From the IMG/VR virus record IMGVR_UViG_3300017991_000090, positions 20,745 through 84,744 of that record: a stretch of DNA of 64,000 bases, one strand, 5' to 3'. Below are positions 41,211 to 49,617 of the stretch, piece after piece. Source of the DNA: a virus. The position numbers and the translations under genes were made by a program. Position 1 is the stretch's first letter; the number at the start of each line of letters is the position of its first letter. The notes beneath the pieces were generated by a model. The model made no database searches. It was given only the letters and a program-made list of their open reading frames with translations, and was not told the origin of the DNA.

Positions 41211-43019
41211 ATGATAAAATACATTACATGCGACTCCATTGATGAGAATGGCCAACACATTGTTCCGGTAAATTCACTTTACCAGATGAATAAGACCGCG
41301 GCAAGTAATTATGCTCCGGAAATTATGAAGGTTATTCTTCATATGAAGCGTAAACCTGACCGATATTATGTTGTGGTTAACGCTCTTGGCTCATACGAGA
41401 TATGGGGTTCGAATCGTAATGGTGATGCCTTTCCAGAGGTTGGCCTTGCCCACAAGTCATTAAGAACAGATATGGGCACGCCAAACGATTACGGGTACAA
41501 AACCTTCGAATACTATGCCAAATTTTATAAGCACCATGTCAATAAAGACCCGAAGCGCTCCTTCGGTGAAATTATCTTCTCACACTGGAACCCGGTACTG
41601 CATCGTGTAGAGCTTATTGTAGCCATAAATACAAAATCTGGTGCCGATGTTATTGAGGCTCTTGAAAAAGGAGATCATGTTGCCGTCTCGATGGGGTGTA
41701 AGGTAAAGTTTGACAGATGTAACATATGCGGAAATAAAGCCAAGACCAGAAAGTCCTACTGCAAGCACGCTAAAAACCATCTCGGTAAAATCATTACAGA
41801 AGACCTTGCAAAATTGTGGTCAAGAGAATTAGGCAAGGTGATTCTTCCTGGAACACAGGTGTTCGTTTATAATGACTTTCCAAGATTTTTTGATTTATCC
41901 AGAGTTTTTGTCGGCGCAGACAGAATTTCGTATGTTCTTGGAAAAGCCGCATCGGCCGGCCCGATTATACTGTCAACAGATTTAGCTGACGCATACGGTG
42001 TTACTGATGATATGGTTGATAAGTTTGCGCAGGTGAGTAAAAAGAGTGAAATCAGCAAAAACATCGGTGGAACGCTCGGCCCTGATGATATTGACGGTAG
42101 AATGCAGCCAGCAAGCAAAGTCACTTTATTAAGAAAAGCCCTTGATGAAAAAGTGAATAACTCTATTGCCGCCGAACCAAAACTCCCTCGACAGCTTATT
42201 GATTCAATGGCGTCCACGCTGTCATTGAGCACTATCTTCTCAACACTTCTTGGCCTTGGTATACACCCAAAGCCTGAAGAATTCCAGCGTATTGTTTTAA
42301 TACGGATACGACAAAAACCCCTTGCAGACGAGTTGGATAATAAAGGTATTATATTCAACTATAGGGACGAAGCTGAACCACAACATCTTGATATATCCAA
42401 CAGCAACTTCAGCAACACCTTGGGTCGTCTGCTTGTTCCACATTTACAATCGAGAAGTTGTTTCCCCAGCTTTCTTGAGCCTCGCATCAAATCAATAATG
42501 ATGATAAAGACCGGGCAGTTTGAAGAGTCGCCTGCTGAATATAAACCAAGCCCACTACACGCATTGGCCGGGCTTGTTGCTTTATACACAGGGTTGAAGT
42601 TAAAAGCGAAAGGGTATGGCCCGAAGCAGCTTGCCGATGTGTTTTCAAAACCATGGCTCCAAGCAGTTATAGGTGGTGGCGCTGTTGCGACAATATATAA
42701 TAAAATTAATAAGAAAAAAGATGATGAAATGTTCAGGCCTGCAATTGACTATGAAAACATACTACAGGATACTAACTTTTCAGGCCACATTAAACAGTCT
42801 GGCGCTCGTGAGGCGGCATACGGCTATGGTTTACTTGCCAGTGCTCTGGCATTACCAAGTGCATATGTAGCCAACGTATACAATCAAAAGTCATTACGAA
42901 CCAAAGGTCGCAAGCTATTTCCTGGTGCTGGAACAGACCCTCGAGTTGCTGCTGGAGGTGCTGGTATATCAGCTGCTGGAATTACATCGCTGATTAAAAA
43001 ATTACCTAAAAAAGGTTAG
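41211..43019 (+). CDS. Putative prohead maturation protease with zinc-binding insert, 602 aa
   Basis: The N-terminal half resembles prohead proteases of large phages: YEIWGSNRNGDAFPEVGL, then a conserved SHWNPVLHRVELIVAINT, then VAVSMGCKVKFDRCNICGNK. The last runs into YCKH, suggesting a zinc site of C-x2-C and C-x2-H. Further on is NDFPRFFDLSRVFVGADR. The catalytic residues are probably the His and Ser of the HWNP and VSMG stretches, by analogy. The C-terminal third has Gly-rich hydrophobic segments (AVIGGGAVATIYNK) and may be a separate virion domain. It lies directly before the scaffold-like and capsid genes, the usual position. Confidence 0.65.
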   Translation: MIKYITCDSIDENGQHIVPVNSLYQMNKTAASNYAPEIMKVILHMKRKPDRYYVVVNALGSYEIWGSNRNGDAFPEVGLAHKSLRTDMGTPNDYGYKTFEYYAKFYKHHVNKDPKRSFGEIIFSHWNPVLHRVELIVAINTKSGADVIEALEKGDHVAVSMGCKVKFDRCNICGNKAKTRKSYCKHAKNHLGKIITEDLAKLWSRELGKVILPGTQVFVYNDFPRFFDLSRVFVGADRISYVLGKAASAGPIILSTDLADAYGVTDDMVDKFAQVSKKSEISKNIGGTLGPDDIDGRMQPASKVTLLRKALDEKVNNSIAAEPKLPRQLIDSMASTLSLSTIFSTLLGLGIHPKPEEFQRIVLIRIRQKPLADELDNKGIIFNYRDEAEPQHLDISNSNFSNTLGRLLVPHLQSRSCFPSFLEPRIKSIMMIKTGQFEESPAEYKPSPLHALAGLVALYTGLKLKAKGYGPKQLADVFSKPWLQAVIGGGAVATIYNKINKKKDDEMFRPAIDYENILQDTNFSGHIKQSGAREAAYGYGLLASALALPSAYVANVYNQKSLRTKGRKLFPGAGTDPRVAAGGAGISAAGITSLIKKLPKKG

Positions 43020-43144
43020 GATATATATAATTTAATTATATTTAATTATTGAAAATTTATTGCATTCAATATATCATGAACTTATATTGTTAATAAATGC
43101 AAAGTTGAAATAACTTTTTTTTAATCCATCGATGGAGGTTATAA
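43020..43144 (+). promoter_or_regulatory. AT-rich control region before the capsid genes
   Basis: A gap of 125 bases containing alternating A/T stretches (TATATATAATTTAATTATAT) and a TTGTTAATAAATGC segment, ending with GGAGG before the scaffold-like gene. A promoter is likely because highly expressed capsid genes follow, but no clear -35/-10 pair can be fixed. Confidence 0.4.
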
Positions 43145-44143
43145 ATGAGTAAGACCAAGAAAACAACTTTTGAGGATCATCTCAATATTGTTGAGGCTGG
43201 TCAGAAAACAGCATCTGCCAACGCTGTTGATGGTGACAACCAGGGCAGTTTGCTTGACAAATTAGCTTCAGAACTTGATGATGGTTCTGAAAAGACTGCT
43301 GCTGAGAGTGTTACCGATGAGGCAGCTCCCTCAAATGAAGGTGAAGTTCAACCTGCAGATTCCAGTGTCGCTGGTGCCGCCGAGCCGGTAGTAGCCGCCA
43401 CTGAAGGTGTTGCAACCCCTCAGACCGAAATTGCCGGTGGAAATAACGCCGAAGCTATGGCCGGTGAGCAGCCTGCTGCTACAAAGCAAAACGAAGGTAC
43501 CGCAATTTCAGCCGGTGATGGCAAAGTCACTGATGCAAACATGCTTCATAAGACTCCCGCCGCTGTTGCCGAAGCGGTTGAGCCGACAAACAAGACAGCC
43601 AGTGATGACCAGATAAAAGAGGCCGAAGCTATTGGTACCAAAATAGCAGAAGCTTTCTATGGACACATTGAAAAGCTGGCAAAAGATGAAGAGTACACTG
43701 AAGCTCTGAATCTTCTTGATGAGACCGGTCTGCTTGAAGGTTACAATATCAAAGACTCCGGCATGAACAAAACTGCTGAAGAAGACAACACTGACTATCT
43801 CGCAAAAATTGCTGCCAAGAATGAAACTCTGACCAGAGATGACATTATTGGTGGTGCGCGTCAGTATCTCGGCCTGGTTAAAGAAGCCCAGGACGCAGAA
43901 GAGCAGGGCAGACAGGACGCCCGTGACTTGGTTGCATTCCTTGAGGAATATGAGCAGACCAAGACCGCTTCAGCCGAAACCGAGAAAACAGCAGAGGCAA
44001 AGCCGGCCGAAGAAACACCCGCGGCGGAAGCGAAGGAAACAAAAACTGAGAAGCCCGCTGAAGAGACAAAGGTTGCAACTCTGCTGAAAGACAAAGATGT
44101 TGTCTCAGCTGTTAAACTGTTGAAAGAAAAAGGCGTCATTTAA
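43145..44143 (+). CDS. Putative scaffolding protein, 332 aa
   Basis: Low-complexity, acidic, Ala/Glu/Lys/Thr-rich protein lying between protease and major capsid protein, as scaffolds do. It contains at least six K-[TLI]-A signatures, for example AGQKTASAN, LDKLASELDDGSEKTAAES, HIEKLAKDEEY, DYLAKIAAKN and ETEKTAEAK. If these are maturation cleavage sites, this protein would be cut into many pieces during capsid maturation. The C-terminus (DVVSAVKLLKEKGVI) is a short helix that could bind capsid. ATG behind GGAGGTTATAA. Confidence 0.6.
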   Translation: MSKTKKTTFEDHLNIVEAGQKTASANAVDGDNQGSLLDKLASELDDGSEKTAAESVTDEAAPSNEGEVQPADSSVAGAAEPVVAATEGVATPQTEIAGGNNAEAMAGEQPAATKQNEGTAISAGDGKVTDANMLHKTPAAVAEAVEPTNKTASDDQIKEAEAIGTKIAEAFYGHIEKLAKDEEYTEALNLLDETGLLEGYNIKDSGMNKTAEEDNTDYLAKIAAKNETLTRDDIIGGARQYLGLVKEAQDAEEQGRQDARDLVAFLEEYEQTKTASAETEKTAEAKPAEETPAAEAKETKTEKPAEETKVATLLKDKDVVSAVKLLKEKGVI

Positions 44144-44175
44144 TAAGTCTTCTTTATTCCTGAAGGAGGCTGTTA

Positions 44176-44682
44176 ATGGTCTTTAACCAAAACATTGGTC
44201 AGCTCATCTTAAGCTATTTGGCAAAAGATGGTCAGACCGAAAAGACAGCTTCAGAAGATTTTTCTTCTGAAGAGGCTAAGAAGATTTCTGCAGGCCTGAT
44301 AAAGGTCGCATCGTTCCCATGTAATGAGGACGTATACGACTCGGTCCAAGAAATCATGAAAATAGCCGCTGAATGTATAAACAGTGTATCGGAATCTCTT
44401 AAATCCGTACAAGAGCGTAACGATGGCCTTGAAAAAGCCGCTGAAGTAAGATGCCTGCTGGATGATATGATTCGTTTCGGGATTGTTGATGAATCAGGTG
44501 TCGAGGAAAAAGTTGCTGAATTAATGAATAAAGAGAAGCGCGAATTGGACGTTATTAAAGAAGCGACAAAGATTGCTCAGAACGGAAAAGGAGAAAGTTT
44601 AATTTTTGACAAGGTAGCAAACGAACAGCCAGGCGGGAAGTCAGAAAAACGCGGTATGTTTGATTCAGTCCTTGATAGTTAA
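44176..44682 (+). CDS. Hypothetical capsid-region protein, 168 aa
   Basis: ATG behind GAAGGAGGCTGTTA. Helical and acidic; the N-terminal third has DGQTEKTASEDFSSEE, the recurrent signature. No family recognised. It is a candidate second scaffold or internal core protein given its place two genes before the capsid protein. Confidence 0.6.
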   Translation: MVFNQNIGQLILSYLAKDGQTEKTASEDFSSEEAKKISAGLIKVASFPCNEDVYDSVQEIMKIAAECINSVSESLKSVQERNDGLEKAAEVRCLLDDMIRFGIVDESGVEEKVAELMNKEKRELDVIKEATKIAQNGKGESLIFDKVANEQPGGKSEKRGMFDSVLDS

Positions 44683-44712
44683 CTTTTTTTTAACCATTAA
44701 CTGGGAGCAATC

Positions 44713-45174
44713 GTGCTTGAGATTTTAACTCATTTCAACAAAATTGACAGAGTTTCTCGCGTAATTGATCCTGATAACTTTCTTGCTGTTCCCGGAATCT
44801 GGGCAGAAGTAGCTGATGACGGCTCGCTCGTCAACATTACTACTGCCACCCCAGCAGCTATCAATAAGCTCGTTGTTGGTAACAGGTCGGACAACATTTA
44901 TGAGTCTCACGACTCATCGGTTGGCCGTATTACCACCATGGAGACTATTGGTATCCGGGTCAAAGTGGACAGTGAAGGTTATGACGGAACAATCAACAAG
45001 GGAGACCTGCTTGTTCCTTCTGCCGCAGACGGCACCGAAGGTAAGCTTGTTTCGACAGTAGAAACTACCGAGACTGGTGATTTCGAAGTTGTCGCCCGCT
45101 GCGAAGAGGTAGGCACGGACTACATTGTGTACAAAACAATTTCTCCGGAAATTGTCACTCTGGCAGGTCCGTAA
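44713..45174 (+). CDS. Putative capsid decoration or head-stabilising protein, 153 aa
   Basis: GTG start behind GGGAG. A compact beta-rich protein (IGIRVKVDSEGYDGTINKGD) immediately before the major capsid gene. Small beta-sandwich proteins at this location are commonly capsid decoration proteins; that is the only support. An intrinsic terminator follows, so its level can differ from that of the capsid protein. Confidence 0.5.
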   Translation: MLEILTHFNKIDRVSRVIDPDNFLAVPGIWAEVADDGSLVNITTATPAAINKLVVGNRSDNIYESHDSSVGRITTMETIGIRVKVDSEGYDGTINKGDLLVPSAADGTEGKLVSTVETTETGDFEVVARCEEVGTDYIVYKTISPEIVTLAGP

Positions 45175-45196
45175 ACCGGTAAGTAAATAAATGCCC

Positions 45197-45222
45197 GGGC
45201 CGAGCTATAATCGGCCCATTTT
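45197..45222 (+). terminator. Terminator before the capsid gene
   Basis: GGGCCGA-GCTATAA-TCGGCCC followed by ATTTTA. The T-run is short, so partial read-through into the capsid gene is likely. Confidence 0.65.
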
Positions 45223-45269
45223 AAAAAACTAAAACTATTTAAACTATTTAAAGTAATCAAGGAGCAGCT

Positions 45270-46295
45270 ATGAACGAAACAATCACTGCAATACAAAGCA
45301 ATGATGCGTTTCTTGAGAAGCTTGGCACAGTCGAGGGTCAGGCACAGCTGTCCGAGGCCGGTCGTCAGTATGTTAAGACCGAACTGCAGGAAGCTGCGTT
45401 TACTCGCGCCATAATTCCCCAGGAACCGATCACAGTCGCTGACTGTCAGAGAAATGTCAATGACAACTCTCTGTATTTAATCCGTGATATCGAACCAGAC
45501 GCTTCCGCGGTTGCCGTTGACAACCTTGGTGAGCCCAATGGTAAGTACGTAAAGGGCGAACGGTATATCATACCTGTCGTCAATTTCGTAACCAAACGTT
45601 TCCAGATAACCGTCGAAGACCTTCGTGCCTATCAGTACAAAATCACGAAGAGAATCGAAGACAAATCAGTTCCGGTTCTGGAAAAGCTTGAAGACAAATA
45701 CTTCATGCGTCTTTGCGGCGCAGCTCTTGCAGTTGCTCCCGACACCACGAGAAAGGTTCTGAAGTACACCGGCACCAACGATCTTGAGCTTGCACAGGGC
45801 GACCTGGTCAAGATTAAGAACACTCTGTCTGCCGGTATCAATGGCTCAGACCCGAAACGGAAAGAAGTTGCCTGCATTCTGATGTGCCAGGAAGCTTTCG
45901 AAACCGCAGTATTCCTTCCCGGCGCCGGCGACGACTTCGGTAAGGATCGTATCCAGCATGGTATCACCTCAGACACTCTGCACGGGACCAAGATTATCAA
46001 GACTATCAAGAGTGATCTGCTTCCTGTTGGACACCTTTTTGCTTTCACCACTCCCGACTTCCTGGGTCACAACTTTGCTCTCGGTGATCCCAGTTTCGAA
46101 ATCAAGTCGAATTTCGGCCTGATTGAGTGGCAGACCAAAGAATCAATTGCTACCGGTATTGGTAATGCACTGTCCGTAGCGCTTCTTACCCTTAAGGGTT
46201 CGGTTAATCCTGGTGGGTCAACAGACCTCGAAGTTGCAACCGACGGAACGCTGCCTTCAAACATTTCCGATTACTACGCCGGATTAGTAATATAA
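45270..46295 (+). CDS. Major capsid protein (HK97 fold likely)
   Basis: 341 residues, acidic and well balanced in composition. It has an N-terminal arm (GQAQLSEAGRQYVKTELQEA), a central domain with FVTKRFQITVEDLRAYQYKI, and a C-terminal beta part ending in SDYYAGLVI. The layout resembles HK97-fold capsid proteins such as those with the phrase F-x(2)-P-D-F-L-G-x-N-F near the end (here FTTPDFLGHNF). Position after protease and scaffold-like genes and between two terminators supports the call. ATG behind AAGGAGCAGCT. Strong terminator directly after. Confidence 0.8.
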   Translation: MNETITAIQSNDAFLEKLGTVEGQAQLSEAGRQYVKTELQEAAFTRAIIPQEPITVADCQRNVNDNSLYLIRDIEPDASAVAVDNLGEPNGKYVKGERYIIPVVNFVTKRFQITVEDLRAYQYKITKRIEDKSVPVLEKLEDKYFMRLCGAALAVAPDTTRKVLKYTGTNDLELAQGDLVKIKNTLSAGINGSDPKRKEVACILMCQEAFETAVFLPGAGDDFGKDRIQHGITSDTLHGTKIIKTIKSDLLPVGHLFAFTTPDFLGHNFALGDPSFEIKSNFGLIEWQTKESIATGIGNALSVALLTLKGSVNPGGSTDLEVATDGTLPSNISDYYAGLVI

Positions 46296-46325
46296 CGAAA
46301 CCGAGGTGTGAAAAGTAATAGATAG

Positions 46326-46361
46326 AGGCCCTGCCCAGGTGTTGGGCTGGGCCTTTTTTAA
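46326..46361 (+). terminator. Strong terminator after the capsid gene
   Basis: GGCCCTGCCCA-GGTGT-TGGGCTGGGCC followed by six T residues: long GC-rich stem and T-run. Confidence 0.9.
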
Positions 46362-46391
46362 TTATTAATCTTTTAAAGAGGGATGGGTGGA

Positions 46392-46862
46392 ATGGATTAT
46401 CAAAACATAGCAAAAACACCAAAATTTGCAGTAGTGAGGGGGACAAGGCGTATTGTTGCGCCAGGTGAAAAAATCAGCTTAAGCCATCGTGACGTCGATA
46501 AAACAAGAGGTGGGATGCGATTCTTTGAATTAATCCCGCCAAAACCATCAACTGCTGATGCTGAAACCAGAAAGGCTCGTGAGCCGGTAATAAAACTTAA
46601 ATCAGAGAAGGTGGAACCAAAAAAGGCCAAGGTAGAAAAAAAGCCGGAGAAAAAGATACCGGTTACTGAGCCGTCTATTGGAGAGCCTCCTACAAAGGAG
46701 CCCGAGAAGCAGGAGCCCGAGAAGCAGGAGCCCGAGAAGCAGGAACCTGAGAAAAAGGAACCTGAGAAGGGGCCCGAGGAAAAGAAGGAGCCTGAAAAGG
46801 AGCCTGAAAAGAAAGAAGAAAACAAATCTTCAGAAAAAGATAGCCAAAAATCTGAGGAATAA
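46392..46862 (+). CDS. Beta-domain protein with EPEK repeat tail, paralogue 1, ~156 aa
   Basis: I use the ATG three codons into the frame, which gives normal spacing to AGAGGG. Residues ~1-50 form a small domain (FAVVRGTRRIVAPGEKISLS) shared in pattern with two downstream proteins. The rest is a highly charged, disordered tail with tandem KEPEKQEPEK units, rich in Lys, Glu and Pro. Three near-identical 15-base units are visible in the DNA. A surface-exposed capsid or tail decoration is possible; function unknown. Confidence 0.65.
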   Translation: MDYQNIAKTPKFAVVRGTRRIVAPGEKISLSHRDVDKTRGGMRFFELIPPKPSTADAETRKAREPVIKLKSEKVEPKKAKVEKKPEKKIPVTEPSIGEPPTKEPEKQEPEKQEPEKQEPEKKEPEKGPEEKKEPEKEPEKKEENKSSEKDSQKSEE

Positions 46863-46887
46863 AATATAATTAATCAAGGAGACAGTT

Positions 46888-47409
46888 ATGTTATACATCA
46901 ATAAAGCAAAGGTCCGTAAGCTGATCGGCGTAAGGCGCGTGAAGAAATGGATTCAGCCCGGTGAGACTGTTGATTTGGATAGCTTTGACGTCAGAAACCT
47001 CGGTATGAATTCTGTTTATTTTGAAGCATACGTCCCTGAACCGGAAGAAAAACCAGCACCTCCCGCCGAAGAGCCAAAAACAGAAGAGCCCAAAGTAGAT
47101 GAACCGGCTGATAGCGGCGATGATGAAAAGAAAGAGCCGGAGAAAAAGGAGCCGGAGAAAAAGGACCCTCCCAAAAAGTCCAAAAAGGAGTTAGAGGCTG
47201 AGAAAAAGGCCGCTAAGAAAAAGGAAGCCGACGCCCGCAAGGCTCTCAAAGAGTCTCTTACCGGAATGACTAAAGTTCGTCTTATTGAGGTCGGCGAAGA
47301 AGTGATTGGTGTTGATGTCAAATCGAGAGACACCAAAGACGCCATAATCAAGCAGCTTATGAAAGCAGCCAAGGATAAAGGTTACGAATACGTTCTGAAA
47401 AACTCTTAA
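46888..47409 (+). CDS. Beta-domain protein with charged middle, paralogue 2, 173 aa
   Basis: The N-terminal ~50 residues (MLYINKAKVRKLIGVRRVKK, then WIQPGETVDLDSFDV) match the small domain of paralogue 1. A Pro/Glu/Lys-rich linker follows (EPEKKEPEKKDPPKKSKK). The C-terminal ~60 residues are a folded-looking domain (KVRLIEVGEEVIGVDVKSRD) resembling a HeH/LEM or SAP-like end, not verified. ATG behind AAGGAGACAGTT. Confidence 0.6.
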   Translation: MLYINKAKVRKLIGVRRVKKWIQPGETVDLDSFDVRNLGMNSVYFEAYVPEPEEKPAPPAEEPKTEEPKVDEPADSGDDEKKEPEKKEPEKKDPPKKSKKELEAEKKAAKKKEADARKALKESLTGMTKVRLIEVGEEVIGVDVKSRDTKDAIIKQLMKAAKDKGYEYVLKNS

Positions 47410-47419
47410 TGAGGTGAGT

Positions 47420-47908
47420 ATGAAAACAAATAAGGAAATCTACAACGAAGCTTTTAATGACGAGCTTGAGAAAATCGCCAAGATCAGAGTTGGTGATATC
47501 GAGGACGTGGTTGGTGGATACCTTTCTGACAGCTTGGAAGATGAGGCAAGAGATCTGATTGCTAAAGAAACAGCGAAGAGGTTTGCTGTCAGACACCCCG
47601 TTTTAGCATCTCTTCCAACATTAGGGCTTCCTATATGGCCATCAATATCAAAGGGAAAGGCTATTGATAAAATTACAAAATCATTAGCCAGAAAGCACCC
47701 TGAAATCAGGAAGATGAAGGCGAAGTCTGAAAAGGATGCATATCGTGCTATGATTGAACAGCAAAAGCTTGACATTGAATCCGATAAGGCCAACCAGCTT
47801 TCAAACGCTGCAACCGCAGCCGGAATTGCTGCGCTCCCATTGATTACAACCATAATGGATAATAAGCGCAAGGAAAAAGAAAAAGAAGAAACGCCAAGCG
47901 TGTATTAA
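47420..47908 (+). CDS. Virion-type protein with N-terminal signature, 162 aa
   Basis: The ATG is chosen over a GTG two codons upstream because GAGGTGAGT then has good spacing. The N-terminus MKTNKEIYNEAFNDELEKIA closely matches that of the metallopeptidase at 24.8 kb (IYNAAFIDELEKLSG). The two proteins are otherwise unrelated, which is strong evidence for a shared targeting or processing signal. The middle is helical and there is a possible short hydrophobic segment (AATAAGIAALPLITTIM) near the C-terminus. Confidence 0.65.
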   Translation: MKTNKEIYNEAFNDELEKIAKIRVGDIEDVVGGYLSDSLEDEARDLIAKETAKRFAVRHPVLASLPTLGLPIWPSISKGKAIDKITKSLARKHPEIRKMKAKSEKDAYRAMIEQQKLDIESDKANQLSNAATAAGIAALPLITTIMDNKRKEKEKEETPSVY

Positions 47909-47928
47909 ATTTAACCTAAGAGGTTGAA

Positions 47929-48264
47929 ATGTTATTCATATCAAATACCGGTAAAGCAAAAACGGTGAAGTCAAGCATAGGAAGATTGGTGACAATCCCT
48001 CCTGGCAATTCTTCACAGATTGATGACCCGGCGTTGCAGTCGGTAGCAAAAACCAACCGTGACCTGAAACTTCTCACTAAGGATGAATTTTATAAATCAA
48101 CCAAACAGGTTCCAATGAAGAAAAAGGTTGATGATGTTGTGAAGCAGAAGAAAGAGGAGTCTGAGAAAAAGGCCGCGGCTGTTGAAAAGAAAAAGAAGAC
48201 TGCCGCCAAAAAATCAGAGATTGAGAAGAAAAAGAAAACTGAGAAAGCCGAATCTGAAAAATAG
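47929..48264 (+). CDS. Beta-domain protein with lysine-rich tail, paralogue 3, 111 aa
   Basis: Begins MLFISNTGKAKTVKSSIGRL followed by VTIPPGNSSQID: the same short domain as the two genes before, with the [IV]xPGxxxxID/DL pattern. The C-terminal ~45 residues are almost only Lys, Glu, Ala and Ser (EKKKKTAAKKSEIEKKKKTE), likely disordered or a charged helix. Function unknown. Confidence 0.6.
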   Translation: MLFISNTGKAKTVKSSIGRLVTIPPGNSSQIDDPALQSVAKTNRDLKLLTKDEFYKSTKQVPMKKKVDDVVKQKKEESEKKAAAVEKKKKTAAKKSEIEKKKKTEKAESEK

Positions 48265-48272
48265 GGGGATAT

Positions 48273-48755
48273 GTGCCAACTCCTGAAGAATACAGAGATC
48301 ACCTGCGTAATTATATAAAAGACCATGAAAATCTGAACAGGTTGTTACGGTTCGTAGAGGAAAATACCGATGACGAGCTTGATATGTATTTATATATGGC
48401 GCTGGGCTTTCTCAACTCTATACCGCCGCCCATTGGTAATTATACAATGGATACGTTTCCACACCCGGCGCTGCTGATTCATCAGGCTACGATAGAATGT
48501 CTGATATCAAACAGTATCGTTATGGCCAGAAATGATTTGACATATAATAATGGTGGTGTGACTGTCAAAATCTCTGATGGAGACCGGTATTTGAAGATGC
48601 TTCAAACTCTTTATCGTATGACCGATTTGGAAATTCAAATCTTTAAAAATAACAAAATAGCAATTAATATAAACGGTGCGTGGGGTAGCGTGTCTTCTCC
48701 TTATGGTTATTTGCATGCCGGAGCACGCACGTTAAGGCCAAATACAATCTTGTAG
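48273..48755 (+). CDS. Hypothetical head-completion-type protein, 160 aa
   Basis: GTG start behind AGGGGGG. Mostly helical with a conserved-looking core (ALGFLNSIPPPIGNYTMDTF) and a C-terminal SSPYGYLHAGARTL. No family recognised. Its place after the capsid genes and before fibre genes would suit a head-tail connector or neck protein; this is positional inference. Confidence 0.5.
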   Translation: MPTPEEYRDHLRNYIKDHENLNRLLRFVEENTDDELDMYLYMALGFLNSIPPPIGNYTMDTFPHPALLIHQATIECLISNSIVMARNDLTYNNGGVTVKISDGDRYLKMLQTLYRMTDLEIQIFKNNKIAININGAWGSVSSPYGYLHAGARTLRPNTIL

Positions 48756-48768
48756 CAAAGGAGTATAC

Positions 48769-49494
48769 ATGGAAACTCTGGCAATTGAAGATGTCATAAA
48801 ACTTGCTGCAGTAAGTTCAAAATTCAGACAATTGATTGATGAGGCTGTCAAGACGGCGGCCGACGAACCTACTGACTTTGATGAAAAGGTTCCTGCTGAA
48901 GAAGAGGAAACCAAGAAGGAAAAGAAACCACCGGAGAAGAAAGAAGAAGAGGTTGCAGCTGAACCCGTTGCTCCTCCACCACCAGCACCGCCAGAAGGAG
49001 GCGGCGGCCTTGTTACTCCCGAAGTTGCAGGAGCTAATGCGGCAAGGGCTTTTGTTGGTGAAGAAACCATGGCAGCAGCCGCAACTGGCGACCCGAACGC
49101 CCAGGATATGGTTGCACGGGTAGCCGGCCAGGTAGCAGCTGGAGTATCTGAAGCTGCGGCAAGAAGCACCGGAGCGGCAGCGCCACCTCCACCAGTCGAA
49201 GCAATGCCGCCAGAAGCTGTTCCGCCAGTACCACCGGCAGAAGGTGCGGCAGCAGGGGCAACAGCAGTTCCGGCAGCACCAGCGCAGACACCCGAAGAGA
49301 CAGTGGCAAATGATATAGTGCCTCCTCCGTCAGCAGCTCCAGCCCCAGGTGTTCAGATACCTGATAAGGGGCAGCAGACAGCAGTGGCCCCACAGGCAAA
49401 TGCCTTGCCAGTTCCAGCTGGGGGTAACGGCCAAACGGTTGACCCCGCCACGGTAGCAAAACTTATACAGTTAGCAAAAGCTGGTCAAATATAA
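48769..49494 (+). CDS. Pro/Ala-rich low-complexity virion-type protein, 241 aa
   Basis: The N-terminus contains IEDVIKLAAVSSKFRQLIDE, a signature-like helix. Then comes an acidic Lys/Glu stretch and ~150 residues rich in Pro, Ala and Val with many PPP runs. The C-terminus is DPATVAKLIQLAKAGQI. The composition suggests an extended or disordered filler or linker protein. An intrinsic terminator follows. Confidence 0.55.
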   Translation: METLAIEDVIKLAAVSSKFRQLIDEAVKTAADEPTDFDEKVPAEEEETKKEKKPPEKKEEEVAAEPVAPPPPAPPEGGGGLVTPEVAGANAARAFVGEETMAAAATGDPNAQDMVARVAGQVAAGVSEAAARSTGAAAPPPPVEAMPPEAVPPVPPAEGAAAGATAVPAAPAQTPEETVANDIVPPPSAAPAPGVQIPDKGQQTAVAPQANALPVPAGGNGQTVDPATVAKLIQLAKAGQI

Positions 49495-49524
49495 TTGATT
49501 AACCGGTTTTGACTGAATAATACG

Positions 49525-49555
49525 AAAGGGGTGGAAAATCTTTTCTACCCCTTTT
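49525..49555 (+). terminator. Terminator before the M15 peptidase gene
   Basis: AAAGGGGTGGAAAA-TCT-TTTCTACCCCTTTT: long stem ending in TTTTCTATAAT on the plus strand, 30 bases after the preceding stop. Confidence 0.75.
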
Positions 49556-49582
49556 CTATAATTGGTAAGTGACAACTCGTAA

Positions 49583-49612
49583 ACTATATTATAATATATT
49601 AGTATAGGGAGA
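49583..49612 (+). promoter_or_regulatory. AT-rich promoter-like sequence before the M15 peptidase gene
   Basis: ACTATATTATAATATATTAG lies directly upstream of GGGAG and the ATG. It has a TATAAT and is similar in composition to the motifs at 27346 and 38133. It probably starts the fibre/lysis transcription unit. Confidence 0.4.
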
Positions 49613-49617
49613 TAACG

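Noticed and set aside
46400-46825. Long leftward open frame opposite the EPEK repeat gene
   Set aside because: It is the mirror of a repetitive Lys/Glu/Pro coding region (giving Ser/Gly/Phe repeats), with no ribosome site.
49034-49459. Leftward open frame opposite the Pro/Ala-rich gene
   Set aside because: Product is leucine-rich low complexity produced by the opposite strand of Pro/Ala codons; no ribosome site or context.
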